The position numbers and the translations under genes were made by a program. From an uncultured Prevotellaceae bacterium (lineage in GTDB: Bacteria; Bacteroidota; Bacteroidia; Bacteroidales; Bacteroidaceae): a DNA stretch of 64,000 nucleotides. Location of the stretch: NCBI GenBank assembly GCA_902778535.1, contig CACYYG010000012.1:1-64000 (forward strand), in the 5' to 3' direction. This document shows, piece by piece, positions 18,614 through 26,747 of the stretch; positions within the stretch are counted from its first letter, which is position 1; the number at the start of each line of letters is the position of its first letter. Below the pieces are notes generated by a model that was not told the DNA's origin, searched no databases, and saw nothing but the letters and a program-made list of their open reading frames with translations.

Positions 18614-18769
18614 TTACTTGCCATGGCGTTCGTCACTGACGGTCAGCTTCTTGCGACCCTTGGCGCGGCGGCTGGCCAGCACGCGGCGGCCGTTCTTCGT
18701 GGCCATGCGCTCGCGGAAGCCATGCTTGTTCACGCGGCGGCGATTGTGGGGCTGAAATGTTCTTTTCAT
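18614..18769 (-). CDS. rpmH: 50S ribosomal protein L34
   Basis: A 51-residue very basic protein beginning [18 protein letters not shown] and continuing [19 protein letters not shown], the invariant L34 sequence. L34 binds 23S rRNA. The C-terminal extension [12 protein letters not shown] is typical of Bacteroidota. Its promoter lies at 18849-18856, leaving an 80-base leader. In many bacteria rpmH is next to dnaA and rnpA; here it stands between a transporter gene and efp. Confidence 0.97.
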   Translation of the reverse strand: MKRTFQPHNRRRVNKHGFRERMATKNGRRVLASRRAKGRKKLTVSDERHGK

Positions 18770-18848
18770 CGTTTTATAGCTTATTATATTATTATTGTTA
18801 TTTAATCGTTTCTCTTGACATTCGAACCCTATGAGGGCTAACGGGCTG

Positions 18849-18856
18849 CAAAATTA
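18849..18856 (-). promoter_or_regulatory. rpmH promoter, -7 element
   Basis: TAATTTTG on the minus strand, divergent from the efp promoter 75 bases away. The leader that follows contains a small CCCT-CAT-AGGG hairpin near 18828-18838, which might serve in ribosomal-protein control; this is speculative. Confidence 0.6.
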
Positions 18857-18907
18857 CACAAATATTTTCAATTGCGCAAGAAAACTGAGAGAAAATTGGA
18901 TTTTTCT

Positions 18908-18938
18908 TTTGCTTTTTGCTCACTTATTCGTACCTTTG
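18908..18938 (+). promoter_or_regulatory. efp promoter
   Basis: TTTG (18908-18911), 19 bases, TACCTTTG (18931-18938): a full match to the Bacteroidota housekeeping promoter, about 35 bases before the efp start. Confidence 0.75.
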
Positions 18939-18972
18939 CACCCGAAAACAACACATTAAGGTATTATTTTAT

Positions 18973-19539
18973 ATGATTAACTCACAAGACATTAAGAAAG
19001 GAACGGCCATCCGCATGGACGGAGGCATCTGGGTTTGCATTGACTTCCAGCACCGCAAGCCGGGCAAGGGCAACACCATCATGAACATCAAGCTGAAGAA
19101 CGTCAGCGACGGACGCGTGCTGGAGCGCCGCTACAACATCGGTGAGAAGCTGGAGGACGTCATCATCGAGCACCGCGACTACCAGTACCTCTACGAGGAC
19201 CAGTCGGGCCGCATCTTCATGAACAACGAGACCTTCGAGCAGATTCCCATTGCCAACGACCTGGTCATCGGCCATGAGTACATGAAGGAAGGCGACACCG
19301 TCTCCGTGGTCAGCGACACCACCGACGGCACCATCCTCTATGCCGAGATGCCCGTGAAGACTATCCTGCGCGTCACCCACAGCGAGCCCGGCATCAAGGG
19401 CGACACCGCCACGAACACGCTGAAGCCCGCCACGCTGGAGACCGGCGTCGAGGTGCGCGTGCCCCTGTTCATCAACGAGGGCGACCTCATTCAGGTCGAC
19501 ACACGCGACGGCTCTTACCTGGCTCGTGCAAAGGAATGA
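18973..19539 (+). CDS. efp: Translation elongation factor P
   Basis: 188 aa protein that rescues ribosomes stalled at proline runs. It has the three beta-barrel domains: a KOW-like N-terminal domain (1-65), a central OB domain (66-130) and a C-terminal OB domain (131-188). The loop that reaches the P-site tRNA is RKPGKGN with Lys32 at the tip. The start at 18973 was preferred to the in-frame upstream ATG at 18916 because it begins the conserved MINSQDIKKGTAI and lies after the promoter. It overlaps the glycosyltransferase gene by 4 bases (ATGA), which implies coupled translation. Confidence 0.96.
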   Translation: MINSQDIKKGTAIRMDGGIWVCIDFQHRKPGKGNTIMNIKLKNVSDGRVLERRYNIGEKLEDVIIEHRDYQYLYEDQSGRIFMNNETFEQIPIANDLVIGHEYMKEGDTVSVVSDTTDGTILYAEMPVKTILRVTHSEPGIKGDTATNTLKPATLETGVEVRVPLFINEGDLIQVDTRDGSYLARAKE

Positions 19540-20579
19540 GTTATAGCATTATCGTTCCCGTCTTCAACCGTCCCGACGAAGTCCGTGAACTGCTGGAAAG
19601 CCTGACCAGGCAAACGGCGAAGGACTTCGAGGTAATCATAGTGGAAGACGGCTCCAAGACACCATGCAAGGATGTCTGCGACAAGTTCGCAGGCATCCTT
19701 GATTTGCATTATTACTACAAGGAGAACAGCGGACCGGGTCAGAGCCGCAACTACGGCGCCGAGCGTGCACAGGGCGAATGGCTCATCGTGCTCGACAGCG
19801 ACGTGGTGCTGCCGCCCGACTATCTGGACAACGCCGCCCGTGAGCTGGCAGCATGCCCCTGCGACGCATGGGGCGGTCCCGATGCGGCACACCCCGACTT
19901 CACGCCCGTGCAGAAGGCCATCAGCTACTCGATGACGTCGTTCTTCACCACAGGCGGCATCCGCGGCGGCTCAAAGAAGGCAGCCCTCGACAAATTCTTT
20001 CCCCGCTCGTTCAACATGGGCGTGCGCCGCGAAGTATGGAACGAGCTGGGCGGTTTCTCGAAGATGCGCTTCGGCGAAGACATTGACTTCTCATACCGCA
20101 TCGTGGAGGCTGGCTACAAGACGCGCCTGCTGCCCGCAGCCTGGGTGTGGCACAAGCGGCGCACCGACTTTCGCAAGTTCTTCCGACAGGTGTTCAACAG
20201 CGGCATCGCCCGCATCAACCTCACCAAGCGCCATCCCGGCACGCTGAAGCTCGTCCACCTGCTGCCAACGGTATTCACCGTCGGCGTCATCGGCCTCGTG
20301 CTGGTCTCGGCCGTAGGGCGCCTGCTGATGTATTACTGCAGCAACGACCAGTGGCGCTGGCTCTGCCTGCTGCCCTGGCTGCCCATTGTGCTCTACAGCC
20401 TCATCATCTTCGTCCACTCAAGCCTCAAGAACAAAAGCGCCTACGTGGGTCTGCTCAGCATACCCGCCGCCTTCGTTCAGCTCATGGGCTACGGCCTGGG
20501 CTTCATCAAGGCATGGTGGAAGCGCTGCGTCCTCAGACAGGACGAATTCACCGCCTTCGAAAAGAACTTCTATAAATGA
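19536..20579 (+). CDS. Family 2 glycosyltransferase
   Basis: 347 aa with an N-terminal GT-A domain (about residues 1-230). MSYSIIVPVFNRPDEV is the nucleotide-binding start, VEDGS the first Asp motif, LDSDVVLPPDY the DxD-like metal site, and FGEDIDFSYRI the ED acceptor motif. Two or three C-terminal membrane helices (about 240-330) anchor it to the inner membrane. It probably moves a sugar from a nucleotide donor to a lipid-linked or envelope glycan; neither substrate can be told. Its ATG overlaps the efp stop. A DUF559 unit begins 33 bases after its stop. Confidence 0.88.
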   Translation: MSYSIIVPVFNRPDEVRELLESLTRQTAKDFEVIIVEDGSKTPCKDVCDKFAGILDLHYYYKENSGPGQSRNYGAERAQGEWLIVLDSDVVLPPDYLDNAARELAACPCDAWGGPDAAHPDFTPVQKAISYSMTSFFTTGGIRGGSKKAALDKFFPRSFNMGVRREVWNELGGFSKMRFGEDIDFSYRIVEAGYKTRLLPAAWVWHKRRTDFRKFFRQVFNSGIARINLTKRHPGTLKLVHLLPTVFTVGVIGLVLVSAVGRLLMYYCSNDQWRWLCLLPWLPIVLYSLIIFVHSSLKNKSAYVGLLSIPAAFVQLMGYGLGFIKAWWKRCVLRQDEFTAFEKNFYK

Positions 20580-20612
20580 TACATCAGTTTCTTTACCTTT
20601 CAACGTAGTAAG

Positions 20613-20661
20613 TAACTTTCACTCCCCTCCTCCCGGGAGGAGGGGCAGGGGTGGTGGGATT
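20613..20661 (+). repeat. Left 49-bp inverted repeat of the DUF559 unit
   Basis: Starts AGTAACTTTCACTCC, continues with the hairpin CCTCCTCC-CG-GGAGGAGG, and ends GGCAGGGGTGGTGGGA. It is the reverse complement of 21077-21125 over its whole length with only a few mismatches. It stands between the glycosyltransferase stop (20579) and the DUF559 start (20683). Confidence 0.9.
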
Positions 20662-20682
20662 GTCGCTAAAATATAGACACCT

Positions 20683-21075
20683 ATGTATAAAACAGCAGAA
20701 GCAAACCTAAAAAGTGAGAAAGAGCTACGGCAGACATTGCGTAACAACCTGACTCCTGCTGAGGCGACTCTCTGGAAAGCATTGAAAGGCAGCCAAATAA
20801 ACGGACTGAAATTTCGTCGCCAGCACAGTCTTGGCCCCTATGTTATGGATTTTTACTGTCCTTCCATCAGACTTTGCGTAGAGCTGGACGGCGAAGTACA
20901 CAACACGTATGGTGCATGTCTGCACGACTCAGAGCGAACCCGCTTTTTGAATGAAAACGGCATTACGGTCAAGCGTTTTGAAAACGATGTCGTTTACAAG
21001 AATATCAATGCAATTATTCAGACAATTATAGATTATGCCGAGGAATGGAAAAGAAATAACCAAATCTACAAATAG
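20683..21075 (+). CDS. DUF559 (Vsr/PD-(D/E)xK-like) nuclease domain protein
   Basis: A 130 aa protein that is essentially only the DUF559 domain: RQTLRNNLTPAEATLWKAL, FRRQHSLGPYVMDFYCPS and LCVELDGEVHNT, where the Asp, the E-x-D and the following His fit a Vsr-like endonuclease fold. VKRFENDVV follows, as in the family. The biochemical role of these small proteins is not established; single-strand nicking like Vsr is an inference from fold. It starts 21 bases inside the left inverted repeat and stops one base before the right one, in the direction of efp, the glycosyltransferase and radC. Its composition is more A/T-rich than its neighbours. Confidence 0.88.
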   Translation: MYKTAEANLKSEKELRQTLRNNLTPAEATLWKALKGSQINGLKFRRQHSLGPYVMDFYCPSIRLCVELDGEVHNTYGACLHDSERTRFLNENGITVKRFENDVVYKNINAIIQTIIDYAEEWKRNNQIYK

Positions 21076-21832
21076 TTCCCACCACCCCTGCCCCTCCTCC
21101 CAGGAGGAGGGGAGCGAAAGTTACTCTTGCCTAACGCCACAACCAGTATCAAAGCTGACCATTGCCAACTGGTCGCCCGACGACCAGCCACGCGAGAAAC
21201 TGCGCGACAAAGGGCCGCAGACACTGACAAAGGCCGAGCTGCTGGCCATCCTTGTAGGCTCGGGCTATCCCGGCGTCAGCGCCGTGGAGCTGATGCAGCA
21301 AATACTGGAGCGCTGCAACAACAACCTGAACACGCTGGGCAAGATGACCATACGCGAGCTGATGGACTACAAGGGCGTGGGCGAGGCCAAGGCCATCACC
21401 ATTCTGGCAGCCTGCGAGCTGGGCAAGCGCCGTCAGCAGGAAACGCCCGAGGAGCGTCCCGACCTGGGCACCGCCACACGCATCTACCGCCACATGCACC
21501 CAGTGATGCAGGACATGGACACCGAGGAGTTCTGGGCGCTGTATCTCAACCAGAACTTCCGCCTTATCAAGAAGACACGCATTGCCCATGGAGGCATCTC
21601 GGAAGTGTCAGTCGACGTGCGCATCGTCATGCGCGAAGCCGTACTCTGCAACGCCACCGTCCTCGTTGCCTGCCACAACCACCCGTCAGGAAGCCTCACG
21701 CCCAGCAAAAGCGACGACAACCTGACGCAAAGCCTGAAGAACGCCTGCAACATCATGCGACTGCACTTTCTCGACCACATCATCATTACCGACGGCAATT
21801 ATTATTCCTACAACGAGTCGGGAAAGCTGTAA
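21035..21832 (+). CDS. radC: RadC-family JAB-domain protein with a displaced N-terminus
   Basis: The family part begins at about residue 39 (VSKLTIANWSPDDQPREKL). A helix-hairpin-helix region (about residues 80-140) is followed by the JAB/MPN metalloprotease-like domain with CHNHPSGSLTPSKSDD (H-x-H and Asp metal ligands). Despite the name, a DNA-repair role is doubtful; the domain is widespread in mobile DNA but also in core genomes. No ATG, GTG or TTG lies in frame between the right inverted repeat and the conserved start. The only good start is ATG 21035, inside the end of the DUF559 gene (41-base overlap), so about 35 residues come from the nuclease unit and its repeat. Initiation at a rare codon such as CTG is possible. 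Confidence 0.85.
   Translation: MPRNGKEITKSTNSSHHPCPSSQEEGSESYSCLTPQPVSKLTIANWSPDDQPREKLRDKGPQTLTKAELLAILVGSGYPGVSAVELMQQILERCNNNLNTLGKMTIRELMDYKGVGEAKAITILAACELGKRRQQETPEERPDLGTATRIYRHMHPVMQDMDTEEFWALYLNQNFRLIKKTRIAHGGISEVSVDVRIVMREAVLCNATVLVACHNHPSGSLTPSKSDDNLTQSLKNACNIMRLHFLDHIIITDGNYYSYNESGKL
21077..21125 (-). repeat. Right 49-bp inverted repeat of the DUF559 unit
   Basis: TCCCACCACCCCTGCC, then the hairpin CCTCCTCC-CA-GGAGGAGG, then GGAGCGAAAGTTACT. It pairs with 20613-20661. It is read through in frame by the extended radC reading frame (residues SHHPCPSSQEEGSESY). Confidence 0.9.
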
Positions 21833-22113
21833 ACCTGCCACATTATATATATACGCGCGCGTGAAGCCGTGAAGATGCGGTTTTAATGTTGTACACACCG
21901 TGTGTACTAAAAATACACACCGTGTGTACTTTTAGTACACACGGTGTGTACGAAATGTGTATCAGTCGTTTTTGAAACTGTATGTCCTCTGCGACGCAAA
22001 ATCCCGTTTGGCGGCATCCTTGCGAATCATCCTGCGGATTATGCCGATTACTTATTATTCACGGCAGAATCAGGCATGATTTTCGCATAATTAACTTTTT
22101 TTACAAACGATAC
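21833..22113. other. Intergenic region upstream of the fimbrial operon
   Basis: Contains the palindromic repeat at 21891-21951 and an A/T alternation (about 21843-21853). No gene was recognised. No recombinase gene or obvious inverted promoter repeats were found, so there is no visible sign of phase inversion of the fimbrial promoter. Confidence 0.5.
21891..21951. repeat. Dispersed palindromic repeat, copy B
   Basis: Three GTACACACCGTGTGTAC-type modules separated by TAAAAA and TTTTA spacers: GTACACACCGTGTGTAC at 21891, TACACACCGTGTGTA in the centre, and GTACACACGGTGTGTAC ending 21951. Similar to 1696-1768 and 30353-30419. Confidence 0.88.
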
Positions 22114-22145
22114 GTTGCGTTTTCATAGTTTTTTCATTAAATTTG
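22114..22145 (+). promoter_or_regulatory. Promoter of the fimbrial operon
   Basis: GTTG (22114-22117), 20 bases, TAAATTTG (22138-22145). One mismatch to the TTTG box and a full match to TAnnTTTG, 48 bases before the first gene. Confidence 0.65.
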
Positions 22146-22193
22146 CAACATTAAACACCCACAAGGATATCTCCCATAGCATTCATCTTTAAT

Positions 22194-22769
22194 ATGAAAT
22201 TAAAGAAAGCGTTAATTGTTTTCCTCTTTTTGCCGTTTGTGGGAAGCCTCCCCTCATTCGGCCAGCATCTCGCCATTAGTAATAACTTGCTTTTTGATGC
22301 CGCCGGCATATTGTCGGCAGGCGTAGAGATGCCATTGTCGAAGAAGACCTCGTTAGAAGCCTACGGTGGTCTGCGTCCGTGGAAGAGGAAGGAAACGAGT
22401 GTGCACAAAAGCTGGATGGTGCAGACACAGTATCGCATCTGGCCGTGCCAGGTGATGAACGGCTTTTTCATTGGCCCATACGCTCACTTCAGTCAATTCA
22501 ACTTCGGCAACACCGACCTGTGCTTTGGTCTGCTCAAGGGACTGAAGCCCAATCGCTATGAAGGCTGGCTGGCAGGCGGCGGCATCGGCATCGGCTATGA
22601 ATACGCCTTGGCAAAGCACTGGAACCTGGGTGCCGACCTTGGCGTAGGATATACCTACATCGACTACAAGAAATATGACTGTGAGGTCTGCGGCACCCTG
22701 AAGGACAACGACGACTACCACTATGTGGGCATCTCCAAGCTGGGTCTCAGTCTCATTTACGTTTTTTAA
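22194..22769 (+). CDS. DUF3575-family outer-membrane protein
   Basis: 191 aa with a signal peptide (MKLKKALIVFLFLPFVGSLP, cleavage near SFGQ). The mature part has DUF3575 features: AISNNLLFDAAGILSAGVEM at the start, YGGLRPW, and a barrel-like alternation ending in SLIYVF with a C-terminal Phe, as for proteins inserted by Bam. DUF3575 proteins commonly accompany Mfa-type fimbrial genes in Bacteroidota, and this gene opens such an operon. A role as an outer-membrane component of the fimbrial system is inferred from context. Confidence 0.85.
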   Translation: MKLKKALIVFLFLPFVGSLPSFGQHLAISNNLLFDAAGILSAGVEMPLSKKTSLEAYGGLRPWKRKETSVHKSWMVQTQYRIWPCQVMNGFFIGPYAHFSQFNFGNTDLCFGLLKGLKPNRYEGWLAGGGIGIGYEYALAKHWNLGADLGVGYTYIDYKKYDCEVCGTLKDNDDYHYVGISKLGLSLIYVF

Positions 22770-22791
22770 ACTTAATCCTCCCTGTTGCAAC

Positions 22792-24261
22792 ATGAGCATG
22801 AATGACAACCATAAAGGTTTCTGCCTTATACGCCTATTTGCAGGCTGGACACTCCTCTTCCTCCTGTCAGGAGCGCTGCCAGTCAAGGCCGGCGACTATG
22901 ACTATGTGATGAGAATCAACCGCTCGGCTCTGGCTGTCGTCGACAGCAATGTCGTCGCCTCGTTCCATGTCACGGCCATTCAGGACGTGCCAGCCATGCA
23001 GTCGGTTGTGCTGGCACCCGAGCTGGTTGACACCGTGACAATGCGCAAGGTGGAGCTGCCACAGGTATTCATCAACAGCCGCAACCAGCAGATTTACTTC
23101 GAGCGCTACCTGAAGGACGAATATCCCGATGCCATCGCGCTGAGGAAGAAGAACGGCAAGGATCTCGACATCGACTATCTGCGCTCGGTGAAGTACGAGC
23201 CGTGGATGGACAATGCCGTGCTGAAGCTGAAGAAGCAGAGCTGCGCCTGCAGCAATCCTCAGGACAGGGGCGAGATGATTGTAGCCTCGTTCCCCAAGGA
23301 GGAGGTGGCTCCTGTCATCAATCTCTATCCCGTCTATGTGCTACCGCCAGCCGACAAATCTGTCAAGGTGCGCGAGGAACGCGGCTCGGCCTTCCTCTGC
23401 TTCGAGGTGGACAAGTGGGACATCAAGCCCGACTACATGACCAACCCGGTGGAGCTGCAGAAGATACACAACTCGGTGAACCTGGTGAAGAACGACTCCG
23501 ACGTCACCATACAGCGTATGACCATCGAGGGATACGCCTCGCCCGAAGCCCCCTACGAGCATAACCTCATGCTCAGCGAGAACCGCACGGAAGCCCTGAA
23601 GAACTACCTGCTGCGTACCAACATTGCTAAAGGCATCAGGATAGAGGCTACGGGCAAGGGCGAAAACTGGGAAGGCTTCCTGAAACAGCTGAACAGCAGA
23701 TCGGACGCGCCGCAGCAGAGCCGCCTGAAGAGCATTGCCAGCAGCAATATATCGCCCGACGAGAAAGAAAAGAAAATGCGCAAGGAGGCAGCAGAGGGAT
23801 TCAACTATGTGGTGAAGAACTGGTTCCCGGAATTGCGCTGCACCAACTATACCGTCATCTACACCGTGCGGCCCTTCACCATCGAGGAGTCGGAACGGGT
23901 GTTTGAGACCCGGCCCATCAACCTCAACCTGAACGAGATTTACCGTCTGGCCGACAAATATGCCAGCGACCAGGAAAAATATTACTCCATCATACGCAAG
24001 GCATATATGCTCTATCCCAACGATTCGTACATCAACCTCACTATGGCCTGCCTCGCCATTAAGAAAGGCGAGGCTGACGAGGCTGAAGAATACCTGAGAA
24101 AGGTAGACAACTCTCCTGAGAAAACGATGAACGAGGGCCTCATAGCCTGGATGAGGGGCGATGCCGACAAGGCCATACTGCTTGTTGAGCAGGCACGGCA
24201 GCAGGGCGTCAGGCAGGCTGAAGTGCAGCTGCAGGAATTTGCGAAACTGAAAAAACAATAA
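22792..24261 (+). CDS. DUF3868-family protein with OmpA-like and TPR-like parts
   Basis: 489 aa. A signal peptide (FLLSGALPVKAG) is followed by the DUF3868 region (about residues 35-200), an OmpA-like stretch (about 225-300) with IEGYASPEAPYEHNLMLSEN, which resembles the peptidoglycan-binding motif, and a helical C-terminus with TPR-like repeats (about 390-489). The ATG at 22792 was taken because the in-frame start at 22723 would overlap the DUF3575 gene and precede the signal peptide. Products of this family are found with fimbrial subunits; assembly or wall anchoring is an inference. Confidence 0.82.
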   Translation: MSMNDNHKGFCLIRLFAGWTLLFLLSGALPVKAGDYDYVMRINRSALAVVDSNVVASFHVTAIQDVPAMQSVVLAPELVDTVTMRKVELPQVFINSRNQQIYFERYLKDEYPDAIALRKKNGKDLDIDYLRSVKYEPWMDNAVLKLKKQSCACSNPQDRGEMIVASFPKEEVAPVINLYPVYVLPPADKSVKVREERGSAFLCFEVDKWDIKPDYMTNPVELQKIHNSVNLVKNDSDVTIQRMTIEGYASPEAPYEHNLMLSENRTEALKNYLLRTNIAKGIRIEATGKGENWEGFLKQLNSRSDAPQQSRLKSIASSNISPDEKEKKMRKEAAEGFNYVVKNWFPELRCTNYTVIYTVRPFTIEESERVFETRPINLNLNEIYRLADKYASDQEKYYSIIRKAYMLYPNDSYINLTMACLAIKKGEADEAEEYLRKVDNSPEKTMNEGLIAWMRGDADKAILLVEQARQQGVRQAEVQLQEFAKLKKQ

Positions 24262-24284
24262 AAAATAACCAAACCATAAAAACT

Positions 24285-25784
24285 ATGTTCTATTCAAGCA
24301 GAATCATCTATGCGCTGCTATTGGCAGGGGCCGTCGTCTGCGGCTGCAGCCAGCGCGAAGACATTGACGACACCGTCGACAACCAAGAGACTACTGTGGA
24401 AACAGCCGAAGTCGTGTTCAAGTTCCAGACTAACGCTCCTACAGTTTCTACAACACGCAGTGCAGAGGACAGCTACACCCACATACAGGGAACGGCTGAC
24501 GAGTATCAGGTGAATAACGCAAGGATTTATCTTTTCGACGCACCTTCCAAGCTCTTCGTCAAGAGCATCTTGCTGACAGACCTTACCCGTACGGGTACCG
24601 ATGCCAACGGCTATGTCATTTACGAAGCCGAACGCGTGTCAGTGCCGCAGGGAACATACGACATCTTTGTCACAGCCAACACTTCACGCTTCATCAGCAA
24701 GAAGACCGAGAGCGAGTTCCTGGCCGACATCGACAGCCTGACATACGTCAGAGGTGCAATTACCGACATCTCCAAAGGTATCGTAATGACCAACCGTGCC
24801 GACGACAACAACAACGTCGTGATTGCCAAGAACGACGATAATGAGGACAACGTGGTGAGCATCACCCTGGAGCGCGTCCTGGCACGCATCGACATTGCCA
24901 AGGGCAGCGAAACCTTCGAGCTGACCGACGAAAGCAACCGCAAGTATGCCAATGTGACCCTCGACGGCTACTACATCGTCAACCTGCCCAAGTATTACTA
25001 TTCCTACCGACACACCGCCGTACTTACCTCAATGGAGATACCGGCATGGAGCATCAGCGAGAACTTCGGCAACGTGAAGGATGTGAATGGCTACGTCATC
25101 GACCCCGACTTCTTCAAGAAGACTATCGATGCATCAGGCTTCACCAATGCCGACAAGTATTATGAGAACTTCTTCGGCGACTACAGCAACCCCAATGCCA
25201 TTGCCTGGACATCCTTCAAACCGGTAACCCAGGATCCTCAGTACAACACACTGTACACGCTGGAAAACTGCACTTTGGCTCCTGCACAGAAGAACGGCTA
25301 CAGCACCGGCATCATCTTCAAGGCAAGGATGGAACCCTACAACAACGTTTACCATCTTGGAGCCGACGGTAATCTCGAACTGATTGACCAGAGCCGATAT
25401 CCGGAAGTGCTGTACTATTTCAACTACAAATTCTACGACTCTGCCGAAGCTCTGGCTTCAGCCGTTGGCGTCAATGCCATTACGCCCAACAGCCTGGACC
25501 TTTATCAGGCACAGAAATTTGAGAAAGACGACGACGGCTACCACTGCTACTATACCTACTGGGTTCGTCATCTGGACAACTTAAAGCCTACGGTGATGGG
25601 CGTGATGGAGTTTGCCATTGTGCGCAACAACCTCTACCGCATCCTTGTAACGAATGTCTCAGGCCTCGGATATTATGAACTTCCAGTCAATCCCGACACG
25701 CCCGACGAAGGAGAAACATACCTGAAGGTGGTCATCAATGTGAAGCCATGGATTGTAAGAGACTTAACAAATGTTGTGCTTTGA
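24285..25784 (+). CDS. Mfa1-like major fimbrial subunit (fimbrillin)
   Basis: 499 aa lipoprotein precursor: signal ending VVCGC with Cys21 as the likely lipidated residue. After an acidic linker comes STTRSAED, where the Arg could be the site of gingipain-like cleavage that triggers donor-strand polymerisation in Mfa/FimA pili. The N-terminal beta domain contains VNNARIYLFDAPSKLFVK and the C-terminal domain LENCTLAPAQKNGYSTGI and VRNNLYRILVTNVSGLG. These are Mfa1/P. gingivalis-type features. The gene ends 37 bases inside the next one. Confidence 0.82.
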   Translation: MFYSSRIIYALLLAGAVVCGCSQREDIDDTVDNQETTVETAEVVFKFQTNAPTVSTTRSAEDSYTHIQGTADEYQVNNARIYLFDAPSKLFVKSILLTDLTRTGTDANGYVIYEAERVSVPQGTYDIFVTANTSRFISKKTESEFLADIDSLTYVRGAITDISKGIVMTNRADDNNNVVIAKNDDNEDNVVSITLERVLARIDIAKGSETFELTDESNRKYANVTLDGYYIVNLPKYYYSYRHTAVLTSMEIPAWSISENFGNVKDVNGYVIDPDFFKKTIDASGFTNADKYYENFFGDYSNPNAIAWTSFKPVTQDPQYNTLYTLENCTLAPAQKNGYSTGIIFKARMEPYNNVYHLGADGNLELIDQSRYPEVLYYFNYKFYDSAEALASAVGVNAITPNSLDLYQAQKFEKDDDGYHCYYTYWVRHLDNLKPTVMGVMEFAIVRNNLYRILVTNVSGLGYYELPVNPDTPDEGETYLKVVINVKPWIVRDLTNVVL

Positions 25785-26743
25785 AACACCTGATTTCCAT
25801 ATTGTGCATCATGGCGTTGGCGTCCTGCACCTGGGTGAAGGACGACGTTGACGACTGCCCCTACGGATTCTGGCTCAAGCTACACTACACCTATAATATC
25901 CTGGATGTGGAAGCTGCGCCGGAATACGTCAAGGACGCGAATGTCTACATCTATGACACAGATGGAAACTTCGTCAAGCGCATACACGCTACTTACGACG
26001 ACCTGAAAGCCAACGACTATCGCGTCAGGGTGGAAGGTCTGACAGAGGGCGACTACCAGTTTGTGGTGTGGAGCGGCATAGGCAACAACAACTATTCAAT
26101 AGCAGGCGAGACACAGACAAAAGACGATTTCCGCGTTTCGCTGACCGGAAACGGCAGTAACTATACAGAAGAGCTGCCTGCCATTTACTATGGTTCGCTG
26201 GCCGACGTACACTACAATAACTCCTATGCCGTGCACCACGTCAATATGATGAAGGACACCAATCAGCTGGCCTGTCTCGTCGTGTCTGTCGACGATGAAG
26301 AGCTGTCGGCTGATGACTACAGCATGAAAGTAGTGTCGGCAAACGGCATCATGGACGCCAACAACCGGATAGTCACAGACGTTCCTACCACATACGAGCC
26401 ATACGCACAGGAGAACGTGACATTCAGCGATCCCGACTATGGCGAACTGAAGGGTGCAGAGTATGCCATTTCCACCTTGAGGCTCATGCAGGACTACGAC
26501 TGCCGCATCATCTTCGAAAAGAAAGAGACGGGCGAGACGGTCTTCAACATCTCCCTGCCTGAATATATCGGAATGATTGGCTCGCTCTACACCAATCTTG
26601 GCAGACCGTTGTCAGTACAGGAATATCTTGACCGGCAGGACTTCTATACCATCGTGTTCTATCTCTCCGGAGATTTAGACCAGCTCATCCAACTGCGTGT
26701 CAACAGCTGGAGAGTGAGAGCTTATTATCATTTAAAACTGTAG
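25748..26743 (+). CDS. FimB/Mfa2-family fimbrial anchor lipoprotein
   Basis: 331 aa. The lipobox is ALASC (Cys27), then the typical Mfa2 start VKDDVDDCPYGFWLKLHY, followed by two immunoglobulin-like beta domains with DANVYIYDTDGNFVKR and EGDYQFVVWSG. Mfa2/FimB proteins cap and anchor the fimbrial shaft at the outer membrane and limit its length. Start: ATG 25748 overlaps the preceding gene by 37 bases; a TTG at 25781 (before KHLISILC) would also leave a full signal peptide. It is translationally close to both neighbours. Confidence 0.88.
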   Translation: MDCKRLNKCCALKHLISILCIMALASCTWVKDDVDDCPYGFWLKLHYTYNILDVEAAPEYVKDANVYIYDTDGNFVKRIHATYDDLKANDYRVRVEGLTEGDYQFVVWSGIGNNNYSIAGETQTKDDFRVSLTGNGSNYTEELPAIYYGSLADVHYNNSYAVHHVNMMKDTNQLACLVVSVDDEELSADDYSMKVVSANGIMDANNRIVTDVPTTYEPYAQENVTFSDPDYGELKGAEYAISTLRLMQDYDCRIIFEKKETGETVFNISLPEYIGMIGSLYTNLGRPLSVQEYLDRQDFYTIVFYLSGDLDQLIQLRVNSWRVRAYYHLKL

Positions 26744-26747
26744 GCGT

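Noticed and set aside
18815-18845. tRNA T-loop-like sequence (GGGTTCGAATG on the minus strand)
   Set aside because: No cloverleaf can be formed around it; it lies in the rpmH leader just after the promoter.
21833-22193. Invertible promoter in front of the fimbrial operon
   Set aside because: The palindrome at 21891-21951 is a dispersed repeat found elsewhere, no second inverted copy flanks the promoter, and no recombinase gene is near.
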